Below, piece after piece: positions 1 through 7,686 of a DNA stretch of 31,083 nt. Origin of the DNA: DASWIG01 sp965371445 (GTDB lineage: Bacteria; Acidobacteriota; Thermoanaerobaculia; Multivoradales; J023); assembly GCA_965371445.1 (NCBI GenBank), contig CBDUYN010000121.1, forward strand, positions 1 to 31,083, written 5' to 3'. The position numbers and the translations under genes are program-made. The number at the start of each line of letters is the position of its first letter. Position 1 is the stretch's first letter. The notes beneath the pieces were generated by a model. The model did no database searches and had not been told where the DNA came from. It saw nothing but the letters and a program-made list of their open reading frames with translations.

Positions 1-121
1 GTGCGACGAGGTCCGAATCTTTTCCCATCGCCTCCCGCGAAGGTGCGACGAGGTCCGAATCTTTTCCCATCGCCTCCCGCGAAGGTGCGACGAGGTCCGA
101 ATCTTTTCCCGTCGCCTCCCG
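1..121. repeat. 42-bp tandem repeat, about 2.9 copies
   Basis: Two identical 42-bp units lie at 1-42 and 43-84. A third copy at 85-121 has one substitution (A to G) and loses the last 5 bp. The array starts at the first base of the window, so it probably extends further left. There are no unique spacers between units, so this is a direct tandem repeat and not a CRISPR array. No start signal or reading frame of coding character accompanies it. Confidence 0.95.
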
Positions 122-406
122 ATCCGGCCTCGACGGACGCTGTGCGGGGCGTAAGGCCTCCGGCTCCCTTTTGAAGCCGCTCGTCGTGCCTCGGGATCGG
201 TGCGGACGGCGAGGAAGACCTCGGGCGGAGGTGTGGGTTAGCCGCATATCACCCTCGGCCCTCGTGGCCGGGCCGCCTTCACCGCCTACCGAGCCGATCC
301 TCGCCGAGTTGCCGTCCATCGCCCACTCAGGTACAGGATGGCGCCTTCGGCGGCAAGGCGCCGAACGCTCCTCGGGATTTACGCCGGTGACGGCCTCCGG
401 ATCTGC
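122..406. other. Non-coding stretch before the Uma2 gene
   Basis: I see no credible gene here. The open frames crossing it are arginine/serine/proline-rich shadows typical of GC-rich DNA. No RNA gene or clear terminator was recognised. Confidence 0.6.
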
Positions 407-412
407 TATACT
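407..412 (+). promoter_or_regulatory. Candidate -10 box, leaderless start of the Uma2 gene
   Basis: TATACT sits 6 nt before the ATG at 419. The intervening bases (ccctcc) have no Shine-Dalgarno character. A -10 hexamer this close would put the transcript start at or next to the ATG, so the mRNA would be leaderless. I see no good -35 at 17 nt spacing. The same arrangement recurs at 1428, 13048, 15636 and 22465. Confidence 0.45.
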
Positions 413-418
413 CCCTCC

Positions 419-1321
419 ATGGCCCTTCCTGCCCTCAAACCCGAAGAGGCGTACCTCGACGACGAGTCCGAGGGCTCCGTCTTCCGCCTGGTCGAGCTCG
501 CCGACGGAACCGTCGAGGAGCAGCAGCTTCCCCTCACCCTGGAGCTCCTGCTCCACCCCCAGGAAGGCGACAAGGTGGCCCAGAACGACTTCCATAGCCG
601 CTTGCTCGGAGCGCTGCTCGAACGCGTCCGGTCTCTGGAGCCCGACGTCGCGGTCTTCACTGATCTCATCTTCCGCTGGGATAAGCTCGGCTTGCCCGAC
701 GCGGCCCCCGACGTCGCGGTCGTCGCTGGCCTTCCTGGCACGCGCGAGGAGATCACGGAACAAGTCCAGGGGCTTTTCGACGTCGCTTCTCTCGGTCAGC
801 GTCCGCACCTGGCGATCGAGGTGGTTTCGCCTCAACACCGCGATCTGCGCAAGAAGGATCTGGAGATCAACGTCGCGGACTATGCCCGGGCTGGGATCCG
901 GGAGTACCTGGTCGTCAACCCGGGTGGACGTCACTCGAAGGCACCGCTGCAACTCCTGGGCTACCGCCTGGAGGGTGGCCCCGAGTACACGGAGATCGAG
1001 CCCGACGAGCAGGGCCGGATCCTTTCGGAAACGACGGGGTTGCTTTTCTGGTCGGACCCCGACGGCCGGCGACTCGAGGTGTTCGACGCGGCGACAGGGG
1101 AGCGTGTGTTGAACGCCAAGGAGGCCCGGGCACGGGCCGAGGAAGAGGCCGCACGGGCCGAGGAAGAGGCCGCACGGGCCGAGGAAGAGGCCGCCGCCCG
1201 CAAGGCCGCCGAGGCGCGGGCCAAGACCGCCGAGACGCGAGTGGAAGAGGAAAAGGCCGCCCGCAAGGCCGCCGAAGAAAAGATCGCGCAGCTCGAAGCC
1301 CTACTCCGACGTCAGAGCTGA
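419..1321 (+). CDS. Uma2-family (DUF820) restriction-endonuclease-like protein with C-terminal coiled coil
   Basis: The 300-residue product matches the Uma2/DUF820 family, a PD-(D/E)xK nuclease-fold group that is abundant in cyanobacteria and other environmental bacteria but has no settled role. Visible signature: PDVAVVAG with Asp98, then LAIEVVSPQ with Glu134, a basic DLRKKD segment with the expected Lys, and the ARAGIREYLVVNP segment that normally closes the core. After about residue 230 the sequence turns into an Ala/Arg/Glu/Lys-rich helix predicted to form a coiled coil. An in-frame open stretch starts at 338, but I chose ATG 419 because the family core begins shortly after it and a TATACT box lies just upstream. 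The family assignment is firm; nuclease activity is inferred only from the fold. Confidence 0.88.
   Translation: MALPALKPEEAYLDDESEGSVFRLVELADGTVEEQQLPLTLELLLHPQEGDKVAQNDFHSRLLGALLERVRSLEPDVAVFTDLIFRWDKLGLPDAAPDVAVVAGLPGTREEITEQVQGLFDVASLGQRPHLAIEVVSPQHRDLRKKDLEINVADYARAGIREYLVVNPGGRHSKAPLQLLGYRLEGGPEYTEIEPDEQGRILSETTGLLFWSDPDGRRLEVFDAATGERVLNAKEARARAEEEAARAEEEAARAEEEAAARKAAEARAKTAETRVEEEKAARKAAEEKIAQLEALLRRQS
1131..1193 (+). repeat. 21-bp in-frame tandem repeat, three copies
   Basis: Three identical 21-bp units at 1131, 1152 and 1173 encode successive heptads of the type ARAEEEA in the Uma2 protein. Seven residues is one coiled-coil heptad, so copy-number change would lengthen or shorten the coil without a frameshift. 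Confidence 0.9.
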
Positions 1322-1427
1322 GACGCACGCACAGACCCTAGGGGTCGGCTCTTCCCAAACCCCAAAAGGGCCCGGTCCCCTGTCCTCGTCGTCACCTCCT
1401 GGAAGACACCTGAAGGCTGAGTTCGGC

Positions 1428-1433
1428 TAGACT
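1428..1433 (+). promoter_or_regulatory. Candidate -10 box before the LmbE-like gene
   Basis: TAGACT lies 7 nt before ATG 1441, and no Shine-Dalgarno sequence lies between. The geometry suggests a leaderless transcript and marks the start of the 1441-5998 gene group. No convincing -35 element was seen. Confidence 0.4.
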
Positions 1434-1440
1434 TCCGCCG

Positions 1441-2268
1441 ATGGAAGACGACGCGACCCAGCCGGAGAACCCGGCACCCTACGACGCAATCTACCTCTCG
1501 CCCCACCTCGACGACGCCACTCTCTCCTGCGGCGGCCAGATCTACCGTTTCACCCGCTCGGGACAGCGGGTGCTCGTGGTGACGTTCATGACCGGAGCTC
1601 CTGAGGAGGGAGAGCTCTCGGCGGCCGCCGTCGAGCTTCACGGCCTGTGGGGCTTCGGGCCGGAGCAGGGCGTCGGCCCGGTCCTCGAAACGCGCTGCCG
1701 CGAGGACGAGGAAGCGTGCCGCACCCTCGGTGCCGAGCACCTCCACGCCGGGCTGATCGACGCCCTCTACCGCCGTCGTCCCGGGAGCGGCGCGCCGCTC
1801 TATTCGACCGTGAAGTCGATCTTCCGTTCTCCCAAACCGGCCGATGAGGCTCAGCTGGAGGTCGTCGCCAAGGTCGTCGCCGAATTGCCGGAGGCGAGCC
1901 GCGTCTGCGCGCCCTTCGGCATCGGCAGCCACGTCGACCACGTCCTCGTTCGCCGCGCCGCCGAGCGCGTACACGGTCGAGACCTTGAGTACTACGAAGA
2001 CTACCCCTACGCCCATTCTCGAAAAGCACGGTGGAAGGCCTTCGGGTGGCGCTCGCCGCGCGGCGAGGACGGCCGCGCGTTCCGCTGGGAGAGCCGGACC
2101 TGGACCCTCGGCCACGACGCCATCGAGGCGAAATGCCGTGCCGTGCGTCGCTACAGCTCGCAAATCGGGGCCCTCTTCAAGGACGAGGACGAGATGGAGC
2201 ACAAGGTTCGCGTCTACGCCCGGCGGGTGGGAGGCGAACGGGTGTGGTGGCTCGCCGCGCGGCGTTAG
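1441..2268 (+). CDS. LmbE/PIG-L family deacetylase
   Basis: The 275-residue protein belongs to the LmbE/PIG-L superfamily of zinc-dependent N-deacetylases, which remove acetyl groups from N-acetylglucosamine-type conjugates (for example MshB, BshB, PIG-L). The metal site is readable: PHLDDATLSCGG with His22, Asp24 and Asp25, and SHVDH with His164 and His167. The usual PHPDDE is changed to PHLDDA, so the Glu after the Asp pair is missing, although the catalytic Asp is kept. No signal peptide is seen, so it is probably cytoplasmic. It heads a group of co-directional genes encoding an S51-like hydrolase, an esterase and an ATP-grasp ligase. The substrate is unknown; an amino-sugar conjugate is plausible. 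Confidence 0.88.
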   Translation: MEDDATQPENPAPYDAIYLSPHLDDATLSCGGQIYRFTRSGQRVLVVTFMTGAPEEGELSAAAVELHGLWGFGPEQGVGPVLETRCREDEEACRTLGAEHLHAGLIDALYRRRPGSGAPLYSTVKSIFRSPKPADEAQLEVVAKVVAELPEASRVCAPFGIGSHVDHVLVRRAAERVHGRDLEYYEDYPYAHSRKARWKAFGWRSPRGEDGRAFRWESRTWTLGHDAIEAKCRAVRRYSSQIGALFKDEDEMEHKVRVYARRVGGERVWWLAARR

Positions 2269-2294
2269 CCCGGACCGGTGAAGCAGGGCAGGCG

Positions 2295-3233
2295 ATGGGT
2301 AAGGTCACCTTCCTCGGACCTCAGCGTCTCCACCCGACCCTGAGGCACGAGATCGGCCGCCTCGGCGTCGACGGCCCCGTCGCCGCGGTCACGGCCGGCT
2401 GGCAGGAGCGTGAGAGCGAGATCGAGTACCTCCGGGCGCATCTGAAGCGTCCGGTGGTCAAGCTCGGCCTCTACAACCGGGCGGAGCAATTGGCAGAAGA
2501 GGATCCCGAGCTTGCCCTCGCTCACCGCGCCCGGCAGGACCGGCTAAAGGCCATACAGCGCCTCTACCGCTACCGGCTCGACTACGCCCTCGAGCCGGCG
2601 CGCGAGCTCCTGCGCCGCGAGGGACCGCCGGAGCTCTTGGAGCCGGAGCGCCAGGCGGCGATCGAAGCGCTGCGCGACCTCGACGAGGCCCACCTGCAAC
2701 GGATCCGCGAGGTGCATCGCGACTACGAACGCAAGACTCGGCCCCTGGAACGTTCCGCGGTCTTGCGCCATCGGCGCGAGATCGCCGAGATCCTCCAGGA
2801 GTGCGTGGCTCTGGCCGTCGCCGGCGGGCACGTCGCGGTTCTTTTGAACCGAATGCGCACTTTCGGTTTGGGGGGGCTGATCGGCGAGACACCCGTCTTC
2901 GCCTGGTCGGCGGGGGCGATGGCGCTTTCCGAGCGCGTCGTCCTCTTCCACGACAGCCCGCCGCAGGGTCCGGGCAACCCGGAGATCCTCGACGCCGGGC
3001 TGGGTCTTTTTCCGGGTCTCGTCGTCCTGCCCCATGCCGACCGGCGGCTGCGCCTGGAGGATCCGGCGCGAGTGTCGATCCTCGCCCGGCGTTTTGCCCC
3101 CGCCGTCTGCGTCCCCTTCGACGACCGTGCTCCAGCCCTCGTCTGGGACGCAGACGGCCTGCATTGGGGAGAGGGAGCGCAGCGGCTCGCCGCCGACGGA
3201 CGCGTCGTCCAGGGGAAGGAGGCGGCGGCTTGA
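2295..3233 (+). CDS. S51-like (class I glutamine amidotransferase fold) serine hydrolase with helical insertion
   Basis: The 312-residue product shows the C-terminal half of a peptidase S51 / type 1 GATase-like fold. A nucleophile elbow FAWSAGAMAL carries Ser205, comparable with the GTSAGA of cyanophycinase and dipeptidase E. It is followed by LPHADRRLR with His247 as the likely catalytic His, and a closing VPFDDRAPALVWDADG segment. Between the first strand region (about residues 1-60) and the nucleophile lies a charged, Arg/Glu-rich helical stretch of roughly 110 residues that S51 enzymes do not normally have. Known S51 enzymes cleave Asp-containing or isopeptide-linked peptides. ATG 2295 is the first start in frame, 26 nt after the LmbE-like stop; the ribosome site is weak. 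Its stop overlaps the next start. The fold is fairly confident; activity and substrate are inference. Confidence 0.7.
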   Translation: MGKVTFLGPQRLHPTLRHEIGRLGVDGPVAAVTAGWQERESEIEYLRAHLKRPVVKLGLYNRAEQLAEEDPELALAHRARQDRLKAIQRLYRYRLDYALEPARELLRREGPPELLEPERQAAIEALRDLDEAHLQRIREVHRDYERKTRPLERSAVLRHRREIAEILQECVALAVAGGHVAVLLNRMRTFGLGGLIGETPVFAWSAGAMALSERVVLFHDSPPQGPGNPEILDAGLGLFPGLVVLPHADRRLRLEDPARVSILARRFAPAVCVPFDDRAPALVWDADGLHWGEGAQRLAADGRVVQGKEAAA

Positions 3234-4366
3234 ACCTCGCGATCCACGAGTGGCTTCACGAGGCGCCGCCCACGGCCGAGCGGATCGACCGCTTCCTCGG
3301 CGAGCACAGCTTCCCGATCGTCGAGGGGACGTCACTCACCTTCGTCTACCGCGGCTCGGCCGACGCCGTCTTGTTGCAGCACTTCATCTACGGCCTCGAA
3401 ACCTCGCAGCCGTTTCATCGCGTCGAGGAGACGGATCTCTGGTACCTGGTCCTGGAGCTGCCGCGGGCGTCGAACCTTCAGTACAAGCTGAACGTCGTCC
3501 ACGGGGAGGATCACAACTGGATCCTCGATCCCCTGAATCCGCGTCATGCCCGCGATCCCTTCGGCTCCAACTCGCTCGCGATGACCGAGGGCTGGGAGCG
3601 TCCGGACTGGACGCGATCCGATCCCGAGGCGCGTCCCGGGAAGCTGCGCGAGCTGAAAGTTCCGAACGCTGCATTTGGCAAGAAGAGCCGGGTCGCCCTT
3701 TATCTTCCGGCCCGCTTCCGGCGGACGCGCCGGTATCCGCTCCTCGTCGTCCACGACGGCAGCGACTACCTGCGCTACTCGGACTTGAAGGTGGTGCTCG
3801 ACAACCTGATCCACCGCCTGGAGGTGGCGCCGCTCGTCGTCGCGTTGACCGACGCCGACGAGCGCCTCGGCGAGTACCCCGACCATGCGCCTCACGCCCG
3901 TTTTCTGACCGAGGAGTTGGTGCCCTACCTGGAGGAGCGCTATCCGCTCCGCGGGAAGCCGCGGGCGCGAGGCCTCATGGGGGCAAGCTTCGGCGGTGTG
4001 GCGTCGCTGTCGTGCGCCTGGCGCTACCCGGGGTTCTACGGTCGGCTGCTGCTCCAGTCGGGTTCTTTTGCCTTCACCGACGTCGGCCAGCACAACCGGG
4101 GAGAGACCTTCGACCCGGTGGTGGAGTTCATGAACGCTTTTCGGGAGGAGCCGGGCAAGCCCTCGGAGAAAGTCTTCGTCAGCTGCGGGACCTACGAGTC
4201 GCTGATCTACGAGAACCGTTCGCTCGTGCCGCTTCTTCAGTCGACGGGGATGGAGGTGCGCTACGTCGAGGCGCGCGACGGGCACAACTGGATCAACTGG
4301 CGGAATCGTCTTCGCGAGGGGCTGTCGTGGCTCTTTCCGGGGCCGTTGTGGATGGTCTATGAGTAG
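3230..4366 (+). CDS. Enterochelin-esterase-like alpha/beta hydrolase with N-terminal E-set domain
   Basis: The 378-residue protein has the layout of Fes/IroD-type esterases: an N-terminal immunoglobulin-like E-set domain (about residues 25-105, with the hydrophobic Asp-Pro-Leu-Asn-Pro stretch at its end) and a C-terminal esterase domain. The catalytic serine is Ser253 in LMGASFGGVA and the histidine is His352 in EARDGHNWINW, the expected GHxxxxW-like ending of the family. Family members hydrolyse ester bonds of siderophores and other esters. There is no signal peptide, so it is probably cytoplasmic. The start is TTG 3230, overlapping the upstream stop as TTGA, with a strong GGAAGGAGG site 8-9 nt before it; no ATG is as well placed. 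No siderophore genes are present in this window, so the real substrate may be a product of the neighbouring ATP-grasp enzyme. Confidence 0.85.
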   Translation: MNLAIHEWLHEAPPTAERIDRFLGEHSFPIVEGTSLTFVYRGSADAVLLQHFIYGLETSQPFHRVEETDLWYLVLELPRASNLQYKLNVVHGEDHNWILDPLNPRHARDPFGSNSLAMTEGWERPDWTRSDPEARPGKLRELKVPNAAFGKKSRVALYLPARFRRTRRYPLLVVHDGSDYLRYSDLKVVLDNLIHRLEVAPLVVALTDADERLGEYPDHAPHARFLTEELVPYLEERYPLRGKPRARGLMGASFGGVASLSCAWRYPGFYGRLLLQSGSFAFTDVGQHNRGETFDPVVEFMNAFREEPGKPSEKVFVSCGTYESLIYENRSLVPLLQSTGMEVRYVEARDGHNWINWRNRLREGLSWLFPGPLWMVYE

Positions 4367-4424
4367 GACTTGATCACCTTGGTGTAGGATCCCCGCTCCG
4401 GAAACCGAACGAGGAGGACAGTAA

Positions 4425-5693
4425 GTGGCCAACGTTACTCGCCTGATCGGCCTCTCCCTCGGCGCCGACCTCGACTGGCCGGTCTGTTACGAGGAGATCC
4501 TGCGGCGGTTGAACCTCGCCATCCCCTGGGAGGGCGACACGGTCGCCTTTGACGTCGAGCGGGTCACCATCGAGCCCTTCGACCTCCAGCAGCCCTGCCG
4601 CTACGACCTGGTCCTCGACCGGCTCACCCACTGGTACCACACGAGCCGTGAGTGGATCAAAAAGGCCGTCATCTTGGACGACCTCTACGTCCTCAACAAT
4701 CCCTGGACGCTCCAGTCGATGGAAAAGCAGACCAGCTACTGCGCCATGATGCGCCTCGGCCTGCCGGTGCCGCGCACCTGGATGGTGCCGCCCAAGGCCT
4801 ATGAGCACCACGACGACCTGGAGACCACCCTGCACCGCTACGCCAAGCTCTTCTCGCTCGAGGAGGTGGGCGAGAAAGTCGGCTACCCCCACTTCATCAA
4901 GCCCTACGACGGCGGTGCCTGGGTCGGGGTCAACAAGATCGACGACGCCGAGCAATTGAAGCGCGCCTACGAGGACAGCGGCAAGAAGCTCATGCACCTC
5001 CAGAAAGAGGTGGTCGACTGGGACGTCTTTGCCCGCGCCTTGGGCGTCGGGCCGCAGGTCAACGTCATCCGCTACGATCCGGCGGCGCCGCTCCATGAGC
5101 GCTACCGGGTCGAGCTCGACTTCCTCGACGAGGGCGAGGAGGAGCTGTTGCGCGACATGACTCTCACCATCAACACCTTCTTCGGCTGGGACTTCAACTC
5201 CTGCGAGGCGCTGCGCAAGGACGGCGTCTTTCACCCGATCGACTTCGCCAACGCCTGTCCCGACTCCCAGGTCACCTCGCTCCATTACCACTTCCCGTGG
5301 CTGATCAAAGCCCACGTGCGCTGGTCGGTCTTTGTCGCCACGACGCGTCGCAAGATGCGCCAGAACGTCGACTGGGAGCCCTACTACGAGGTGGCGGAGC
5401 GTGGCTTGCCGCTGCGGCAGCGTCTCCGCGAGTACGGCAAGATCGCCGCCGAGCGCTTGGAGCGGGACCGCTTCGAGGAGTTCTGCGCCGAGCACCTCGC
5501 CCACCTCGACGAGGTGGCCTGGGATTTTTTTGGCTCCGAGACCGCCAAGGAGACCGTTCGGGCCAAGGTCACGGCGCTTTTTCCCAAGCCCGAGATCGAG
5601 GAGTTCACGGAGCACTTCTGGGGCCTGATCCAGCTCTGGCGCAAGACCGAGGAAGAGCGGACGGCGAACGCGAAAGGAGAGCGACGGTCATGA
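4425..5693 (+). CDS. ATP-grasp domain ligase of unknown specificity
   Basis: The 422-residue protein has ATP-grasp features: a pre-ATP segment SYCAMMRLGLPVPRTW, the lysine-bearing strand and glycine-rich loop FIKPYDGGAWVGV, and a metal-binding stretch HPIDFANACPDSQV with Asp and Asn in the usual D-x-x-N arrangement. ATP-grasp enzymes activate a carboxylate as acyl phosphate and join it to an amine or thiol. The start is GTG 4425 with GAGGAGG about 8 nt upstream. The C-terminal third (after about 310) is charged and helical and I do not recognise it. It lies 58 nt after the esterase, and its stop overlaps the next gene as ATGA. Pairing a ligase with S51-like and esterase hydrolases suggests synthesis and turnover of a peptide- or amide-type product; that product cannot be named from sequence. 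Confidence 0.82.
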   Translation: MANVTRLIGLSLGADLDWPVCYEEILRRLNLAIPWEGDTVAFDVERVTIEPFDLQQPCRYDLVLDRLTHWYHTSREWIKKAVILDDLYVLNNPWTLQSMEKQTSYCAMMRLGLPVPRTWMVPPKAYEHHDDLETTLHRYAKLFSLEEVGEKVGYPHFIKPYDGGAWVGVNKIDDAEQLKRAYEDSGKKLMHLQKEVVDWDVFARALGVGPQVNVIRYDPAAPLHERYRVELDFLDEGEEELLRDMTLTINTFFGWDFNSCEALRKDGVFHPIDFANACPDSQVTSLHYHFPWLIKAHVRWSVFVATTRRKMRQNVDWEPYYEVAERGLPLRQRLREYGKIAAERLERDRFEEFCAEHLAHLDEVAWDFFGSETAKETVRAKVTALFPKPEIEEFTEHFWGLIQLWRKTEEERTANAKGERRS

Positions 5694-5998
5694 GCGAAGA
5701 GCCTACGAACGGCGGCGGCGACGCCGCGGGCGAAGACGACTTCATGGAGATCGAATGGGACGTCCTCGAGGCGGCCATCGACGCGATGGCCGACGCGGGG
5801 CTCGATCTCGCCGATCCCGAGAGCGCGAGCGAGCACATCGCGATCCTGCTGGCCTCGCTCCTGCGGCGTGTCCGGGAGGAGGATCCGGACGTCGACGAGG
5901 AGCAGCTCTCGGAGATGGCCGCCGACGTGGCGGCCATCGCCGTCGAGATCGCCCTCGGCGAAGACGAGGTGCCGCCCTTCGAGGCGAGTGAGGAGTAG
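5690..5998 (+). CDS. Small acidic protein of unknown function
   Basis: The 102-residue product is extremely rich in Asp and Glu and has two amphipathic helix-like stretches (about residues 20-62 and 66-88). It lacks a signal peptide, transmembrane segment, cysteines or any motif I recognise. ATG 5690 overlaps the stop of the ATP-grasp gene (ATGA), so the two are translationally coupled, and it is the last gene of this group. Coupling to a ligase makes a partner, scaffold or carrier role imaginable, but there is no Asp-Ser-x carrier motif. Its stop codon lies within the first copy of a 37-bp direct repeat. Confidence 0.7.
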   Translation: MSEEPTNGGGDAAGEDDFMEIEWDVLEAAIDAMADAGLDLADPESASEHIAILLASLLRRVREEDPDVDEEQLSEMAADVAAIAVEIALGEDEVPPFEASEE

Positions 5999-6069
5999 CC
6001 GTCCCCTTGGGAGGAACGAGGGGGGAAAACACTAGCCGTCCCCTTGGGGGGAACGAGGGGGGAAAACAC
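5996..6069. repeat. 37-bp direct repeat, two adjacent copies
   Basis: Copies at 5996-6032 and 6033-6069 differ at one position (gag versus ggg), and the first six bases occur a third time immediately after (6070-6075). The first three bases, TAG, are the stop codon of the small acidic protein gene. The unit has runs of G and a short A run. It separates the metabolic unit from the sigma-54 activator gene. Function unknown. Confidence 0.93.
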
Positions 6070-6091
6070 TAGCCGGGCGGGCCTTTCGCGT

Positions 6092-6097
6092 TACACT
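6092..6097 (+). promoter_or_regulatory. Candidate -10 box before the NtrC-type gene
   Basis: TACACT lies 9 nt before ATG 6107. A purine-rich agggag between them could be a weak, very close Shine-Dalgarno site, so leaderless versus short-leader is undecided. Confidence 0.3.
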
Positions 6098-6106
6098 AGG
6101 GAGACG

Positions 6107-7495
6107 ATGCCGAGCACCGCTCGCGATGCCTCCGAGGAGAGCCTCGCCTCCCACCGCATCCTGGTCGCCGACGACGAGCCGACGATCCGCTACGTGCTGC
6201 AGCAGTACCTCGAGCACGAAGGCTACGAGGCGATCCCCGCCGAGAGCCGCAACCAGGCCGAGACGCTTTTCCTGGAGAACCGCTTCGACGCCGCGGTGCT
6301 CGACTACTACCTCGGCGACGGCAACGCCTTGGAGCTGATGGCCTGGCTCAAGGCGAGCGAGATCGACGTCCCGGTGATCGTGCTGACGGGCAACGGCAGC
6401 GTCGACCTGGCGGTGCAGGCGATCCTCCAGGGCGCCGAGCACTTCCTCACCAAACCCGTCGACCTGCCGGCCTTCACGGTGATCCTCTCCCGGGTGCTCG
6501 AGAACCGGCGCAACCAGCGCCGCAGCCGCCTCCGGCGAACCCGTAGGTTGGGCCTCGACCCATTCCTCGGCGAGAGCAGCGCGATCCGCGAGCTCGCCGA
6601 GACGGCGACGAAGCTCGCGTCCTCCGACAGCCCGATCCTGATCCACGGCGAGACCGGCAGCGGCAAGGGTGTGCTGGCGCGCTGGCTTCACGACCAGGGA
6701 CCGCGCGCGGAAGAGGCCTTCGTCGACATCAACTGCGCGAGCCTCTCGGCAGAGTTTCTAGACAGCGAGCTCTTTGGCCACCAGCGCGGCGCGTTTACCG
6801 GGGCGGTGGCGAACAAGTCGGGCCTCCTGGAGGTCGGGGACCGTGGCACCGTTTTCCTCGACGAGATCGGCGACATGAACGTCCGCGTCCAGCCGAAGCT
6901 CCTGAAGGTGTTGGAGGAGAAGCGTTTCCGGCGCATGGGGGAGGTGCGCGAGCGCGAGATCAACGTCCGGCTGATCGCCGCCTCGCACCGCGACCTGCGC
7001 CAGCTCACCAAGGAGAACCTCTTCCGCGAGGATCTCTACTTCCGGCTCTCGACCCTACCGCTCGTGATCCCCCCGCTGCGCGAGCGCCGCGAGGACATCG
7101 TGCCGTTCGCCGAGAGCCTCCTGGCGAAGCTCGCCGCCGAGATGGGCCGCGCATCCCCCGCGGTCCAAGACGATGCGGTCAAGGCGATCGAGAGCTATCC
7201 CTGGCCGGGCAACATCCGGGAGCTGCGCAACGTCCTCGAGCGCGCCGTGCTCCTCTCGGCCGACGACGTGATCGAGGTGGAAGACCTGCACTTCGAGTCC
7301 GGCATGACCGAGTCCGGCATGACCGCCGGCAAGGCGGGGGGACTGAGCTTGAAGGACGTCGAGCGGCGCCACATCGAACGCGTCCTCGCGCACGTCGCGC
7401 ACGCCGTCGCGCCCGCCGCCCGCATCCTGGGCATCTCCCGCAGCACGCTTTACCAGAAGATGAAGACCCACGGCATCGAGCTGTCCAAACGCTGA
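6107..7495 (+). CDS. NtrC-family sigma-54-dependent response regulator
   Basis: The 462-residue protein has the complete three-domain layout. The receiver domain (about 1-130) has the acidic pair in VADDEP, phospho-acceptor Asp66 in VLDYYLGDG, the Thr of VLTGNG and the Lys of TKPVDL. The AAA+ domain (about 150-385) has Walker A GETGSGKG near 181, the sigma-54-contacting GAFTGA near 228 and Walker B VFLDEIGDM. The C-terminus is a Fis-type helix-turn-helix (AARILGISRSTLYQKMK). When phosphorylated it should remodel sigma-54 RNA polymerase at -24/-12 promoters. No histidine kinase gene is adjacent. I saw no convincing -24/-12 promoter in the window, so its targets are unknown; the following lipid-type locus is a candidate by proximity only. 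ATG 6107 gives the normal N-terminus. Confidence 0.95.
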   Translation: MPSTARDASEESLASHRILVADDEPTIRYVLQQYLEHEGYEAIPAESRNQAETLFLENRFDAAVLDYYLGDGNALELMAWLKASEIDVPVIVLTGNGSVDLAVQAILQGAEHFLTKPVDLPAFTVILSRVLENRRNQRRSRLRRTRRLGLDPFLGESSAIRELAETATKLASSDSPILIHGETGSGKGVLARWLHDQGPRAEEAFVDINCASLSAEFLDSELFGHQRGAFTGAVANKSGLLEVGDRGTVFLDEIGDMNVRVQPKLLKVLEEKRFRRMGEVREREINVRLIAASHRDLRQLTKENLFREDLYFRLSTLPLVIPPLRERREDIVPFAESLLAKLAAEMGRASPAVQDDAVKAIESYPWPGNIRELRNVLERAVLLSADDVIEVEDLHFESGMTESGMTAGKAGGLSLKDVERRHIERVLAHVAHAVAPAARILGISRSTLYQKMKTHGIELSKR

Positions 7496-7574
7496 ACAGC
7501 TGTACGGATTCCGGACGGCGAGAACGCGGCCTGACCCCTGAGCTCAGGGTTGCGAAGCCGTGGCATGTGCCCAT

Positions 7575-7597
7575 CATCCTGCGGGATGGCTTTTTTT
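7575..7597 (+). terminator. Rho-independent terminator after the NtrC-type gene
   Basis: A 5-bp perfect stem CATCC/GGATG with loop TGCG is followed after two bases by seven T residues (7591-7597). It lies 80 nt downstream of the regulator stop and before the next gene. The stem is short, but the T run is exceptional in this GC-rich sequence. Confidence 0.6.
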
Positions 7598-7633
7598 GTA
7601 TCGCCGCGCTCGTTCAAGCGACGGCAGGAGGTC

Positions 7634-7651
7634 CGGAAGGATATACTTCCG
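7634..7651 (+). promoter_or_regulatory. Inverted repeat with -10-like box before the cNMP/methyltransferase gene
   Basis: CGGAAG and CTTCCG form a 6-bp inverted repeat around GATATA. A TATACT hexamer (7642-7647) overlaps its right arm. The arrangement could be an operator over a -10 box about 35-40 nt before ATG 7687. No clear -35 was found at the proper distance. Confidence 0.3.
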
Positions 7652-7686
7652 TCTTCTGTCAAGGCCCGACCCGAGGAGGAACCCCC

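Noticed and set aside
1..121. CRISPR array
   Set aside because: Units follow each other with no unique spacers and no cas genes are in the window.
3230..4366. Siderophore (enterobactin) utilisation gene
   Set aside because: The esterase fold and motifs fit Fes-like proteins, but no siderophore synthesis, uptake or receptor gene is present, so the specific role is not supported.
7561..7580. Sigma-54 promoter (TGGCATG...) before the cNMP/methyltransferase gene
   Set aside because: The -24-like TGGC is present, but the TTGC element expected about 5 nt after the GG-type block is missing, and the sequence is better explained as part of the terminator region.
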